From assembly GCA_900078775.1 (NCBI GenBank), contig LT549889.1, positions 372,001-436,000 on the forward strand: a stretch of DNA of 64,000 nt. The letters are read 5' to 3'. Numbering within the stretch: position 1 is the stretch's first letter; each line of letters begins with the position of its first letter. Made by a program: the position numbers and the translations under genes. Below the pieces are notes generated by a model. The model was given only the letters and a program-made list of their open reading frames with translations, was not told the DNA's origin and did not search any database. The DNA is from Mycolicibacterium aurum. Its GTDB lineage: Bacteria; Actinomycetota; Actinomycetes; Mycobacteriales; Mycobacteriaceae. Shown here piece by piece: positions 1-8,637 of this stretch.

Positions 1-602
1 GTCTTCAGCAGGTCGGCGAGCTCGGGCGGCAGTCCGATCGCGGTGATCTCTTGGTGCACTTCGGTAATGCTGACTCCGTAGAGATCTTCGATGAGCGGGA
101 AGATGGGCCCGGCGTGGCGGTGCAGCATCCGGCCCACCGCCGCGAACGCCCGATTGATGTAGTACTCGGTCCGGCAGATCGGGGTTCCCGTCTCAGCGTC
201 CCGGCGGTAGCCGCACACCGCCAGCCACTGCTCGCCGACCCCGAGCCCGGTGTGGCCGGCGAGTTCGGCATCGATGGTCACCATCGCGTTGGAGTCGATC
301 TCGAACCGGGCGCCGGCGGCAAATGCGAGCAGGTCGTTGATCGACATGACGTCCTGGGCATAGGAACTGGTCGACGGCCGGGGGACCACCAGGGTGCCGG
401 TCCGGGGCCGCGAGGACACCAGATTGTCGTCGCGCAACCGGCGCAACGCCTCCCGGACCGTGTACCGGCTCACCGCGAACCGTTCACACAGTTCGTGCTC
501 GGTGGGCAACTGCGAACCGACCGGATAGACCCCGTCCACGATCTCCTTGCGCAGCGCGCGGGCCACCTGGAGATAGCGGTGATCTGGTGCCTGGGTTGTC
601 AT
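1..602 (-). CDS. GntR/HutC-family transcriptional regulator (C-terminus cut by window edge)
   Basis: About 200 residues are visible. They begin MTTQAPDHRYLQVARALRK and run off the left edge. An N-terminal winged helix-turn-helix (about residues 5-75) contains the GntR signature G-x-QLPTEHEL and VSRYTVREALRRL, and is followed by the start of a UTRA ligand-binding domain, as in the HutC subfamily. It lies 9 bp downstream of the beta-propeller gene on the same strand and diverges from the catabolic operon that starts at 2380. It is therefore the likely local repressor, sensing a substrate or intermediate. The paired 14-bp repeats at 2229 and 2324 are candidate operators. The family call is firm; the ligand is unknown. 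Confidence 0.88.
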   Translation of the reverse strand, partial: MTTQAPDHRYLQVARALRKEIVDGVYPVGSQLPTEHELCERFAVSRYTVREALRRLRDDNLVSSRPRTGTLVVPRPSTSSYAQDVMSINDLLAFAAGARFEIDSNAMVTIDAELAGHTGLGVGEQWLAVCGYRRDAETGTPICRTEYYINRAFAAVGRMLHRHAGPIFPLIEDLYGVSITEVHQEITAIGLPPELADLLK

Positions 603-611
603 CTGCGCCAG

Positions 612-2201
612 CTACGTTCGGCGCAGCGCGTACACGCTGCCCTCTCCGTCGGCCGAGACATACAGCGTGCCATCGGGTCCGGCGGCGATGCCGGCGAACG
701 GTCCCTGTGGTCCGGAGAACGGTGGCATACCGCGCAGCGGTTTCGGGGTGACGCCGGGAGGCGCGCCGACCGGGAGTCCGGTCGCGACGGTCTGGCGTGC
801 ACCGGTGTCCAGGTCTACGGTGTGGATCGCCTTGTCGCCGGCATCGACGATGTAGAGCACACCGTTGCGCACCAGGATGCCCTGCGGGGTGAGCAGGCCG
901 TCCATCACGGTGTCGGTGCCCGAGGGGGTGACCCGCAGCACCGCGCCGGAGACCGACACCAGCACGCTGCCGCCGGCGTCGGTGGTGACCCCGACCGGAG
1001 TGTCCAGTCCGCCGGCCAGCACCTGGGTACCGGTTGCGGTGATCGCCAACACCCGCCCGGCGCCCTGCTCGACGACGACCGGTGTGCCGTCGGGCAGCAG
1101 GGTCACCCCGTAGAGCTGGTCCAGACCGTCTGCCAGGTAATCGGTTTCGTTGTCCGCGGGCCGGTAACGGGCGACCTGCCCGCCGGAGGTGGTGACGACG
1201 AACTCCCCGGCGCCGCCGGGGGTCAGGCCGCGGACGAAGCCGGGGTAGCCGGGGCTGAACAGCATGCCCACGGTCTGCAGTTCCCCGGCGCTCACGCTGT
1301 AGAGGTAGGTGCCGTCGGCGACGTAGAGCACTCCGTCGGCGCCGACGGTGACGTCCAGCGGCCAGTTCAGCCCGCCGGGCAGCAGCGCGCGGGTCTGGCC
1401 GTCGGCGGTGACTTCGGTGATGGCGCCGGTGAAGGTGGACACGAACAGCCGCCCGTCGACGAACGCGCAGTTGTCCAATCCCGGTGTCAGCGAGGCCAAC
1501 ACGGTCTGCGTGCCGGTGCGCGGGTCGATGCGCAGCACCTGGCCGCTGGCGACCTGGGTGGACACGATGCTGCCGTCGGCGTCGAACTTGACGGAGTCGG
1601 GCACACCGAGATCTCCGGCGACCACCTCGGGTTCCCCGCCGTCCGGATGTACGCGCCAGATCTGGTTGGCGTTCATCACCGGGAAGTACAGCAGCCCGTC
1701 GGGGCCGACCTCCATGGCGTTGGGGGAGGGCAGATCGGCCAGGATCAACCGCGGTTCCCCGCCGGCGAGGTCCATTTCGAACAGTCGGCCACCCTCGCGG
1801 CACTCGTTGACGAACAGTCGGCCCTGGTGGACCGTGATGCCGTTGGCCGAGGGCATATCGTCCCGCAGGACCCGGGTGGCGCCGGCCAGGTCGCGGACGC
1901 TGACCCGGCCGTCCATCACCTCGGTGGCGAACAGGCTGCCGTCGGCGCCGAAGGCCAGATCGTCGGGGGCGATGATGTCGCCGCCCTTGGCGCTGATCGT
2001 CTCGATTGCACCGGTTTCGATGTCGAGCGCGCTGATCTGGCTGCCGGTCACCTGTGCGATGTAGAGGCGACCGTCCGGTCCGGTGCGCAGGCCGTTTGCG
2101 CCGAACAGCCGACTCGGTGCGGTGAGTCGGGTCAGGGCCCAACCGCCGGCGGCTTCCGGGGACGAGGCGATCGGGTACCGGCCGGTCTGCAGGGTGGTCA
2201 T
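612..2201 (-). CDS. SMP-30/gluconolactonase-like beta-propeller protein
   Basis: This 529-residue protein is built of repeated blades carrying G-x-DG-x-LY/LF-V-A/D motifs (for example LRTGPDGRLYIAQ, VGADGVLYVADG and AAGPDGTLYVSADG near the end). The pattern is typical of SMP-30/NHL-type lactonases and strictosidine-synthase-like propellers. The length suggests more blades than the usual single six-bladed domain of about 290 residues, perhaps two propellers in tandem. No signal peptide is seen, so it is probably cytoplasmic. It is co-oriented with the GntR gene and diverges from the oxygenase operon. A lactonase would fit because the Baeyer-Villiger-type enzyme encoded opposite can produce lactones. 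The enzymatic role is inference; the fold is well supported. Confidence 0.75.
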   Translation of the reverse strand: MTTLQTGRYPIASSPEAAGGWALTRLTAPSRLFGANGLRTGPDGRLYIAQVTGSQISALDIETGAIETISAKGGDIIAPDDLAFGADGSLFATEVMDGRVSVRDLAGATRVLRDDMPSANGITVHQGRLFVNECREGGRLFEMDLAGGEPRLILADLPSPNAMEVGPDGLLYFPVMNANQIWRVHPDGGEPEVVAGDLGVPDSVKFDADGSIVSTQVASGQVLRIDPRTGTQTVLASLTPGLDNCAFVDGRLFVSTFTGAITEVTADGQTRALLPGGLNWPLDVTVGADGVLYVADGTYLYSVSAGELQTVGMLFSPGYPGFVRGLTPGGAGEFVVTTSGGQVARYRPADNETDYLADGLDQLYGVTLLPDGTPVVVEQGAGRVLAITATGTQVLAGGLDTPVGVTTDAGGSVLVSVSGAVLRVTPSGTDTVMDGLLTPQGILVRNGVLYIVDAGDKAIHTVDLDTGARQTVATGLPVGAPPGVTPKPLRGMPPFSGPQGPFAGIAAGPDGTLYVSADGEGSVYALRRT

Positions 2202-2228
2202 GGGCTGGACGGTATCAAGGCCGAACTA

Positions 2229-2242
2229 GTCCAGACAATAGG
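2229..2242 (+). promoter_or_regulatory. Candidate GntR operator, copy 1
   Basis: GTCCAGACAATAGG matches the form GTNCNGACAATNGG, which recurs at 2324. The core GTCCAGAC has the GT-N4-AC arrangement known for HutC-type GntR sites. It sits 28 bp upstream of the propeller gene start and upstream of the -35 box of the divergent operon. Binding by the adjacent GntR protein is inferred. Confidence 0.4.
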
Positions 2243-2265
2243 TTCGAAGCGGGTTGGATCGACCC

Positions 2266-2294
2266 TTGACGGCCTATAAGCACTGCGGAATAGT
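2266..2294 (+). promoter_or_regulatory. SigA-type promoter for the oxygenase operon
   Basis: TTGACG (2266-2271), a 17-bp spacer and AATAGT (2289-2294) give five of six and four of six consensus matches. The predicted transcript starts near 2301, about 80 bp before the SDR start codon. The two operator-like repeats lie on either side. Confidence 0.5.
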
Positions 2295-2323
2295 GTTCTC
2301 CAATGAGCAGAGCCGCATATGTT

Positions 2324-2337
2324 GTACGGACAATTGG
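2324..2337 (+). promoter_or_regulatory. Candidate GntR operator, copy 2
   Basis: GTACGGACAATTGG is a direct repeat of the site at 2229 (GTNCNGACAATNGG), 95 bp away. It would lie about 25 bp downstream of the predicted transcription start of the operon. One copy near each divergent gene fits a shared repressor. Confidence 0.4.
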
Positions 2338-2379
2338 CAGCCACGGCGGGGTCGGCGCCGCGGTCCGGGGAAGCGAGTC

Positions 2380-3225
2380 ATGACCGATCTGTTGATGCTG
2401 TCGGGCCGCGTCGTGGTGGTCTCCGGAGCCGGCGGTGGCGGCATCGGCACCACGGTGACCCGGCTGGCCGCCGAGGCCGGCGCCACCGTCATCGCAGTCA
2501 GCCGTAGCCAGGACAACCTGGACACCCACGTGGCCCCGCTGGCCGAGCGGGGGCTGTCGGTGTTCCCGGTGGCCGCCGACGCCGCCACCGACGAGGGCAT
2601 CGCGACCGTGCTGGAGGCGGCACGCAACGTCGACGGGACGCTCTACGGTCTGGTGAACATCGCCGGCGGTGCGGCACCGGCGACCTGGATGCCCGCCACC
2701 CGGGTGTCCCGCGCGGACTGGCGAGAACTGTTCACCGCCAACCTGGAGACGATGTTCTTCATGAGCCAGGCGGTCGCCGCCGAGATCCGCGCCGCGGGCA
2801 ACCCGGGGTCGATCGTCTCGGTGTCCTCGATCAGCGGGATGAACAGCGCGCCGTACCACGTCGCGTACGGGACCGCCAAGGCCGCGATCGTCGCGGCCAC
2901 CCGCACGCTGGCCGTGGAACTGGCCGATGACGGGATCCGGGTCAACGCCGTCGCGCCCGGGGTCACCGAGACCGCGGCCTCGGCCACCTACGTGGACGCC
3001 GACCCGGAACGCGACCGGCGGGCCATCGCGATGGGCCGCCGGGGGACACCCGAGGAGCAGGCCGGCGCGATCCTGTTCCTGCTGTCGGATCTGGCGGGCT
3101 ATGTGACCGGGCAGACGCTGCTGGTCGACGGCGGTTTGAACCTGAAATGGACGCACCTCGGCGCGGACAACACGTCGTTGTTCCTCAAAGACGACAACTT
3201 TCGCGAAGCGATCAGGAGGATCTAG
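2380..3225 (+). CDS. Short-chain dehydrogenase/reductase
   Basis: A 281-residue classical SDR. The cofactor loop SGAGGGGIG is at residues 15-23, the catalytic serine lies in the VSVSSISG stretch (about 150), and the Y163-x3-K167 pair lies in YGTAK. The ATG at 2380 is chosen because it sits directly before the conserved first beta strand; an upstream extension of the frame has no family similarity. It is the first gene of the operon and its stop overlaps the GTG start of the Rieske gene by one base. It probably interconverts an alcohol and a ketone, supplying the ketone used by the downstream Baeyer-Villiger-type enzyme. Substrate unknown. Confidence 0.88.
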   Translation: MTDLLMLSGRVVVVSGAGGGGIGTTVTRLAAEAGATVIAVSRSQDNLDTHVAPLAERGLSVFPVAADAATDEGIATVLEAARNVDGTLYGLVNIAGGAAPATWMPATRVSRADWRELFTANLETMFFMSQAVAAEIRAAGNPGSIVSVSSISGMNSAPYHVAYGTAKAAIVAATRTLAVELADDGIRVNAVAPGVTETAASATYVDADPERDRRAIAMGRRGTPEEQAGAILFLLSDLAGYVTGQTLLVDGGLNLKWTHLGADNTSLFLKDDNFREAIRRI

Positions 3226-4637
3226 TGACCCATACCGAATCCGACCTCGACGCCGCGATCGAGGTCGACGCCGATCCGGACGATTCCACCGGCCAGGTCG
3301 CCGAGGACCTGTCCACCCCGATGACCATCCCGGTGGACGCCTACATCTCACCGGAGTACGCCCGCAACGAACGGGATCGGTTGTGGCGCAAGGTCTGGCA
3401 GCAGGTCGGCCGGGTCGAGGAGATTCCCGAGGTCGGCAGCTACCTGACCTACGACATCCTCGACGACTCAATCATCGTGGTGCGCACCGGCGAGAACGCA
3501 TTCGCCGCCCACCACAACGTCTGCATGCACCGCGGGCGCAAACTGATCGACACCCCCGAGGGCGCCAAGAATGCGACCGGCCGGGCGCGCAAATCCTTCG
3601 TCTGCGGCTTCCACGGCTGGAGCTACGGCCTGGACGGGGCCTGCACCCACATCCGGGAACAGGACGACTGGCAGGGCAAGCTGACGCCGGCCAACACCCA
3701 CCTCGCGCCGGTGCAGGTGGACACCTGGGGCGGTTGGCTTTTCATCAACATGGATCCACACTGCGAGCCGCTGGCCGACTATCTCTTCCCGGCCTCCAAG
3801 ATCCTGGAACCCTTCGGCTTGGAGAACATGCGCTACAAGTGGCGCAAGTGGCTGTACTTCGACTGCAACTGGAAAGTCGCGATGGAGGCCTTCAACGAGA
3901 CCTACCACGTGTTCACCACCCACCCGGAGTTCAACAAGTTCGGTGAGTTCAAGGGCTGGGCCAAGGCGCAGGGCAAGCACAGCAACATCGGCTACGACGC
4001 ACCCAAGGGCATGGACGAGACCAAGTCCAAGATCCGGTTGGGCACCGGGGATCCGCGGATCTCCACCGCCGAGATGCAGGTCTACACCATGGAAGAGACC
4101 AACGCGACCACCACTCAGACGCTGGTCAACGCCGCCAAACGGCTCGTCGACGAACTGCCCGAGGGCACCCCGGCCGATCAGGTGCTGGCGCACTGGCTGG
4201 CCTCGGCGCGACGTGATGACGCGGCACGTGGTGTCGAATGGCCGACCATCCCGCCCGACATCCTGGGCCAGAGCGGCACCGCCTGGCAGATCTTCCCCAA
4301 TTTCCAGGTGGGCCAGGGCCTGACCAGCGCCCTGTGCTACTCCGCGCGTCCCGACCCGAGCTACGACCCGAACAAGTGCATCTTCGAGGTGGCCGTGTTC
4401 GAGCTGTACCCGAAAGGTGAAGAGCCCGAGACGGAGTGGGCCTACACACCGAAGGAGTCACCCAACTGGCTCTCGGTGCTGCCGCAGGACTTCTCCAACA
4501 TGGCCGCCGTGCAGCAGGGTATGAAGTCCGCCGGTTTCCCGGGCACGCTGCCCAACCCGTATCGCGAACGCAGCACGGTCAATCTGCACCACCAGCTGTC
4601 CAGGTACATGGACGCCGGAGAACCCCGAGACATTTAG
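3225..4637 (+). CDS. Rieske non-heme iron oxygenase, alpha subunit
   Basis: The GTG start at 3225 is preceded by AGGAGG at 3214-3219 and gives 470 residues. The Rieske [2Fe-2S] ligands are C100-x-H102 and C127-x2-H130. The mononuclear iron site is in the stretch NETYHVFTTH, with H228 and H233 as ligands. The overall layout is that of an aromatic-ring-hydroxylating oxygenase large subunit. No beta subunit, ferredoxin or reductase gene is nearby, so electrons must come from elsewhere in the genome, as for other single-component-encoded mycobacterial Rieske oxygenases. It probably hydroxylates the pathway substrate; ring, steroid or terpenoid targets are all possible. Confidence 0.92.
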   Translation: MTHTESDLDAAIEVDADPDDSTGQVAEDLSTPMTIPVDAYISPEYARNERDRLWRKVWQQVGRVEEIPEVGSYLTYDILDDSIIVVRTGENAFAAHHNVCMHRGRKLIDTPEGAKNATGRARKSFVCGFHGWSYGLDGACTHIREQDDWQGKLTPANTHLAPVQVDTWGGWLFINMDPHCEPLADYLFPASKILEPFGLENMRYKWRKWLYFDCNWKVAMEAFNETYHVFTTHPEFNKFGEFKGWAKAQGKHSNIGYDAPKGMDETKSKIRLGTGDPRISTAEMQVYTMEETNATTTQTLVNAAKRLVDELPEGTPADQVLAHWLASARRDDAARGVEWPTIPPDILGQSGTAWQIFPNFQVGQGLTSALCYSARPDPSYDPNKCIFEVAVFELYPKGEEPETEWAYTPKESPNWLSVLPQDFSNMAAVQQGMKSAGFPGTLPNPYRERSTVNLHHQLSRYMDAGEPRDI

Positions 4638-4638
4638 C

Positions 4639-4687
4639 GATTTGTGGAGTCTTACCCGGAATGAGTCCGGTTAAGGCTCCACAAATC
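4639..4687 (+). repeat. Long inverted repeat between the Rieske and luciferase-like genes
   Basis: The arms at 4639-4660 and 4666-4687 pair over 22 bases around the 5-base loop ATGAG. There is one mismatch and one G-U pair. The hairpin begins 2 bases after the Rieske stop codon and ends 20 bases before the next start. It has no U-tract. It could be a partial terminator, an RNA processing or stabilising stem that sets different expression of the two genes, or a palindromic operator. Confidence 0.7.
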
Positions 4688-4706
4688 ACACAACAAGGAG
4701 ACGAAA

Positions 4707-5879
4707 ATGAAGGTAAACCTGGGCACCGGCGCGCAGAACTCGCACGACTGGGACCGGGTCATGGCCGGGGACTTCAGCACCCCACCCGCCACCCCGGACT
4801 ACAAGTGCGTGCAGGCCGCGCTGGCCCTCGGTGACCTGGCCGAGCCCCTCGGGTTCGACGGCATCTGGTTTCCGGAGCATCAGGGCACCCCATACGGCAT
4901 GACCCCCAACCCGATTCAGGCGCTCACCTACTTCGCGGCACGCACCGAACGGGTCAGCCTGGGCACCTTCGTCGCGGTCGCGCCGTGGTGGAACCCGGTG
5001 CGACTGGCCCACCAGATCGCCTATCTCGACATCGTCTCCAACGGCCGGTACAACACCATCGGCATCGGCCGTGGCGTCTCGAAGGCCGAGTTCGACGCCG
5101 TCGGCGTGCCGCGCGAGGAGAGCCGCCAGCGCTTCAACGAGACCCTCGACGTCCTGGAGCTGGCCTTCTCCGGGGAGCGGTTCTCCTACAACGGGGAGAT
5201 CTTCAGCTTCCCGGAGATGTCGCTGCGGCCCGAGCCGATCAGCAAGGACCTCTTCTCCCGCATCTACAGTTCGTCCTCGACCGCCGAGTCGCTGGAGATC
5301 CTGTCCCGGCGCGGCATGGTGCCGCTGTTCGTCGGCAACAAGCCGATCTGGGACGCCGGCGAGGAAGTCAAGAAGGTGAACACCTTCCGGGCCGAGGAGG
5401 GCTTCGAACCCTGTCAGCCCAAGAACGTGATGTTCATGTATTGCGTGGCCGACGAGGCCGAGGCCGCCGAGACCGAGGAATGGATCTGGACCGCGAACCG
5501 GGACGTGAACGTGCACTACGGCTTCGCCGACGCCTCGAACTTCAAGGGCGTCAAGGGCTATGAGGCCTACGCCGCCCGCGAGGCCACCGCGACCGCGGTG
5601 CTCGCTTCCCAGGTGGGGGACCAGAAGAAGGGTGGCCCGCCCGGATACCACGCGTCCAACCTGCTGATCGGCACCCCGGAGGTGGTGTTCGAGAAGCTCA
5701 AGGCCGCCCAGCAGGCATGCTCGTTCTCCGAGGTGACCATCGTGCCGCAGTTCGGCACCATGCCCTACGAGAAGGCCATGGACAGCACCCGGCTGTTCGC
5801 CGCCGAGGTGCTGCCCGCCGTCCACGAGATGGAGGCGCCCTTGCATCCCAGCGTGCTGCCGGAGAGCGTGACCGCATGA
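4707..5879 (+). CDS. Luciferase-like (LLM class) flavin-dependent monooxygenase
   Basis: A 390-residue LLM-family TIM barrel. It begins MKVNLGTGAQ after the ribosome site AAGGAG. Typical features include WFPEHQGTPYGMTPNPIQAL near the N-terminus, the central RLAHQIAYLDIVSNGR stretch and IGIGRGVSKAEFDAVGVP. Such proteins use reduced FMN or F420 supplied by a separate reductase; neither can be assigned from sequence alone. The stop codon overlaps the ATG of the Baeyer-Villiger gene (ATGA), so translation is probably coupled. In this operon it is a second oxygenation step or a reductive F420-type step. Confidence 0.88.
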   Translation: MKVNLGTGAQNSHDWDRVMAGDFSTPPATPDYKCVQAALALGDLAEPLGFDGIWFPEHQGTPYGMTPNPIQALTYFAARTERVSLGTFVAVAPWWNPVRLAHQIAYLDIVSNGRYNTIGIGRGVSKAEFDAVGVPREESRQRFNETLDVLELAFSGERFSYNGEIFSFPEMSLRPEPISKDLFSRIYSSSSTAESLEILSRRGMVPLFVGNKPIWDAGEEVKKVNTFRAEEGFEPCQPKNVMFMYCVADEAEAAETEEWIWTANRDVNVHYGFADASNFKGVKGYEAYAAREATATAVLASQVGDQKKGGPPGYHASNLLIGTPEVVFEKLKAAQQACSFSEVTIVPQFGTMPYEKAMDSTRLFAAEVLPAVHEMEAPLHPSVLPESVTA

Positions 5880-7720
5880 CGACCGAGACCACCTGCGGGC
5901 CCACCGACACCCCCACCGACATCGACATCCCGGCCATCCGGGAGCGTTACGCCGCCGAGCGGGCCAAACGGCTGCGACCCGAGGGCGGTGACCAATACCT
6001 GGAGCTGGAAGGCGATTTCGCCGAGTTTTACGAGGTCGACCCGTACACCACGGTGACCGAGCGAGATCCGATCACCGAGGATTCCGATGTGGTCATCCTC
6101 GGCGGCGGGTTCGCCGGTCTGCTGGCCGGGGCGTACCTGAAGAAGGCCGGCGTCGAGGGGATCCGGGTCATCGAGATGGCCGGAGACTTCGGCGGTGTGT
6201 GGTACTGGAACCGGTTCCCCGGAGTCCAGTGCGACAACGACGCCTACTGCTACATCCCGCTTCTGGAAGAACTCGACTTCATGCCGAGCAAGAAGTTCGC
6301 CGACGGCGCCGAGATCTTCCAGCACTGCCGCAATATCGGCAAGCACTTCGGTCTGTACGACGGGGCGCTGTTCTCCACCCAGGTGCGCGACCTGCGCTGG
6401 GATGACGCATCGCAGCGCTGGCAGATCAGCACCGACCGCGGCGACGACATCCGGGCCCGGTTCGTGGTGATGGCGCAGGGCTCCTACAACCGGCCCAAAC
6501 TGCCGGGGATTCCGGGAATCAAGGACTTCACGGGCCACGTCTTCCATTCCGCGCGCTGGGATTACGACTACACCGGTGGAACCGCCGACGGTGGCCTGCA
6601 CAAACTGGCCGACAAGCGGGTCGCCCTGGTCGGGACCGGGGCCACCGGCATCCAGCTGGTGCCTCATCTCGGCCGGGATGCCAAGGAGCTGTTCGTCTTC
6701 CAGCGCACACCGTCCTCAGTGGATGCCCGCACCAACCCGCCGACCGACCCGGACTGGGCGGCCTCGCTACAGCCCGGCTGGCAGGAGGAACGCAAGCGCA
6801 ACTTCCACAACTGGTCGCCGTTCGTCGGCGTGGTGTTCGGTGAGCCGGATCTGGTGTGCGACTTCTGGACCGAGCTCGGCCGCAACCTCACCGCCCGGAT
6901 CGCGAGCAGCCCCGATCCGGCGGCGGTGACGGTCGAGCAGATCATGGCCTTCCGGGAAGAGGAAGACTTCAAGATCATGGAGCGGCTGCGCCGCCGGGTC
7001 GAGGAGATCGTGGAAGATCCGGCGACCGCCGAGGCGCTCAAGCCCTACTACCGCTTCATGTGCAAGCGGCCGACGTCCAGCGAGCACTACCTGGATACCT
7101 TCAACCGGCCCAATGTGACGCTGGTCGATGTGTCCGAACGCAAAGGTGTGGAACGGCTCACCGAGAAGGGGATCGTCGCCAACGGCGTCGAGTACGAGGT
7201 CGACTGCGTGATCTTCGCCAGCGGCTTCGAGATCTCCACCGAGATCCACCGCCGGTTCGCGATCGATTCCATCGTCGGCCGCGACGGGCTTGCGCTGTTC
7301 GACCACTGGCGTGACGACTACAAGACGCTGCACGGCATGACCAGCCGTGGCTTCCCGAACCAGTTCTTCATGGGATTCATCCAGGGCGGCGTCTCGGCCA
7401 ACACCACGGCGATGTTCGAACAGCAGGCCCGCCACATCGCCTACATCATCGCCGAGGCCCAGAACCGGGGCGCCACCACCGTCGAGCCCACCCAGGAGGG
7501 CCAGGACGCCTGGGTGTCCACCGTCCGGGAACTCGCCATCGACAATTCGGCATTCGAACTGTCGTGCACGCCAGGCTATTACAACAACGAGGGCCGAGGC
7601 GGCGCCGAACGCAACGGGGCCTTCCTCGGTGACTTCTACTCGCCCGGGTTCTACGCCTTCGAAGAGTTGATCGAGCAGTGGCGGGACAAGGGTGATCTGG
7701 AGGGGCTGGAGATCCGGTGA
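5876..7720 (+). CDS. Baeyer-Villiger-type flavoprotein monooxygenase
   Basis: A 614-residue class B flavoprotein. The FAD loop GGGFAGL is at residues 76-82. The second fingerprint GGVWYWNRFPGVQCD starts at 106, the type I Baeyer-Villiger signature FTGHVFHSARW is at 218-228, and the NADPH loop GTGATGIQ follows near 253. The roughly 70-residue N-terminal extension resembles larger members such as steroid or cyclododecanone-type monooxygenases. It inserts oxygen next to a ketone to give an ester or lactone. The ATG at 5876 overlaps the previous stop, and its own TGA overlaps the next GTG. Family certain, substrate unknown. Confidence 0.93.
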   Translation: MTTETTCGPTDTPTDIDIPAIRERYAAERAKRLRPEGGDQYLELEGDFAEFYEVDPYTTVTERDPITEDSDVVILGGGFAGLLAGAYLKKAGVEGIRVIEMAGDFGGVWYWNRFPGVQCDNDAYCYIPLLEELDFMPSKKFADGAEIFQHCRNIGKHFGLYDGALFSTQVRDLRWDDASQRWQISTDRGDDIRARFVVMAQGSYNRPKLPGIPGIKDFTGHVFHSARWDYDYTGGTADGGLHKLADKRVALVGTGATGIQLVPHLGRDAKELFVFQRTPSSVDARTNPPTDPDWAASLQPGWQEERKRNFHNWSPFVGVVFGEPDLVCDFWTELGRNLTARIASSPDPAAVTVEQIMAFREEEDFKIMERLRRRVEEIVEDPATAEALKPYYRFMCKRPTSSEHYLDTFNRPNVTLVDVSERKGVERLTEKGIVANGVEYEVDCVIFASGFEISTEIHRRFAIDSIVGRDGLALFDHWRDDYKTLHGMTSRGFPNQFFMGFIQGGVSANTTAMFEQQARHIAYIIAEAQNRGATTVEPTQEGQDAWVSTVRELAIDNSAFELSCTPGYYNNEGRGGAERNGAFLGDFYSPGFYAFEELIEQWRDKGDLEGLEIR

Positions 7721-8637
7721 CTCTGCGCTTCGACGACCGGGTGGCCGTCATCACCGGTGGCGGACGCGGACTGGGCCGCGAGTACGCGATGCTGCTGGCC
7801 TCGCGCGGCGCCAAGGTGGTCGTCAACGATCCGGGCGGCAGCCTGACCGGCGACGGCAGCGACGCCGGGCCCGCCCAGAGCGTGGTCGGTGAGATCGTCG
7901 ACGCGGGTGGCCAGGCCGTCGCCAATACCGACTCGGTGGCCACCGCCGAGGGCGGCCAGGCCATCGTGGATTCCGCGCTCGCGCACTACGGACGCATCGA
8001 CATCCTGGTACACAACGCGGGCACCGTCCGCCGGGGATCGTTGAAGGAACTGGACCACGCCGACTTCGACGCGGTGCTCGACGTGCACCTGCGCGGTGCG
8101 TTCCACGTTGTGCGCGCGGCCTTTCCGATGATGTGCGAGGCCGGATACGGACGGATCGTGCTCACCTCTTCGATCGGCGGACTGTACGGCAACCACGGTG
8201 TCGCCAACTACGCCGCCGCCAAGGCCGGCATCGTCGGGCTCACCAACGTGGTGGCGCTCGAGGGCGCGGCCGAGGGCGTGACCTGCAATGCGATCATTCC
8301 CGGCGCGGTCACCAGGATGGCCGAGGGACTCGACACCTCGGCCTACCCGCCGATGGGTTCGGATCTGGTGGCACCCACGGTCGGCTACCTGTCGCACGAA
8401 TCCTGCTCGGTGACCGGAGAACTCTACGTCGCCATCGCCGGCCGGGTGGCGCGGGCGTTCATCGCCGAAACCCCCGGGGTGTACCGGCCGTCCTGGTCCG
8501 TCGAGGACGTCGCGGAGAACCTCGAGGCGATCCGCGACGACACCGCGCCGTTGGTGTTCGCGCCGGTCCCGGACGGGCACACCGACCACATCCGGTACTC
8601 GTTCGGCGCGGGATCGCAAGGCGCCCAGCATGACTGA
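7717..8637 (+). CDS. Short-chain dehydrogenase, HSD17B4/FabG-like
   Basis: A 306-residue SDR. It has TGGGRGLG (13-20), the NDPGG stretch after the second strand and the NAG motif (100-102). Serines lie near 151 and the Y165-x3-K169 pair is in NYAAAKAG. The DPGGSLTGDGSD insertion after the NAD-binding strand is typical of (3R)-hydroxyacyl-CoA or 17-beta-HSD type 4 dehydrogenases. That suggests it acts on a CoA-linked or steroid-like hydroxy compound. The GTG start overlaps the Baeyer-Villiger stop by GTGA, and the 3' end overlaps the CoA transferase start by 8 bases. Confidence 0.88.
   Translation: MTLRFDDRVAVITGGGRGLGREYAMLLASRGAKVVVNDPGGSLTGDGSDAGPAQSVVGEIVDAGGQAVANTDSVATAEGGQAIVDSALAHYGRIDILVHNAGTVRRGSLKELDHADFDAVLDVHLRGAFHVVRAAFPMMCEAGYGRIVLTSSIGGLYGNHGVANYAAAKAGIVGLTNVVALEGAAEGVTCNAIIPGAVTRMAEGLDTSAYPPMGSDLVAPTVGYLSHESCSVTGELYVAIAGRVARAFIAETPGVYRPSWSVEDVAENLEAIRDDTAPLVFAPVPDGHTDHIRYSFGAGSQGAQHD

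Noticed and set aside
51..2279. A 742-codon plus-strand frame across the GntR and propeller genes
   Set aside because: The minus strand encodes clear GntR and SMP-30-like proteins; the plus translation has no domain.
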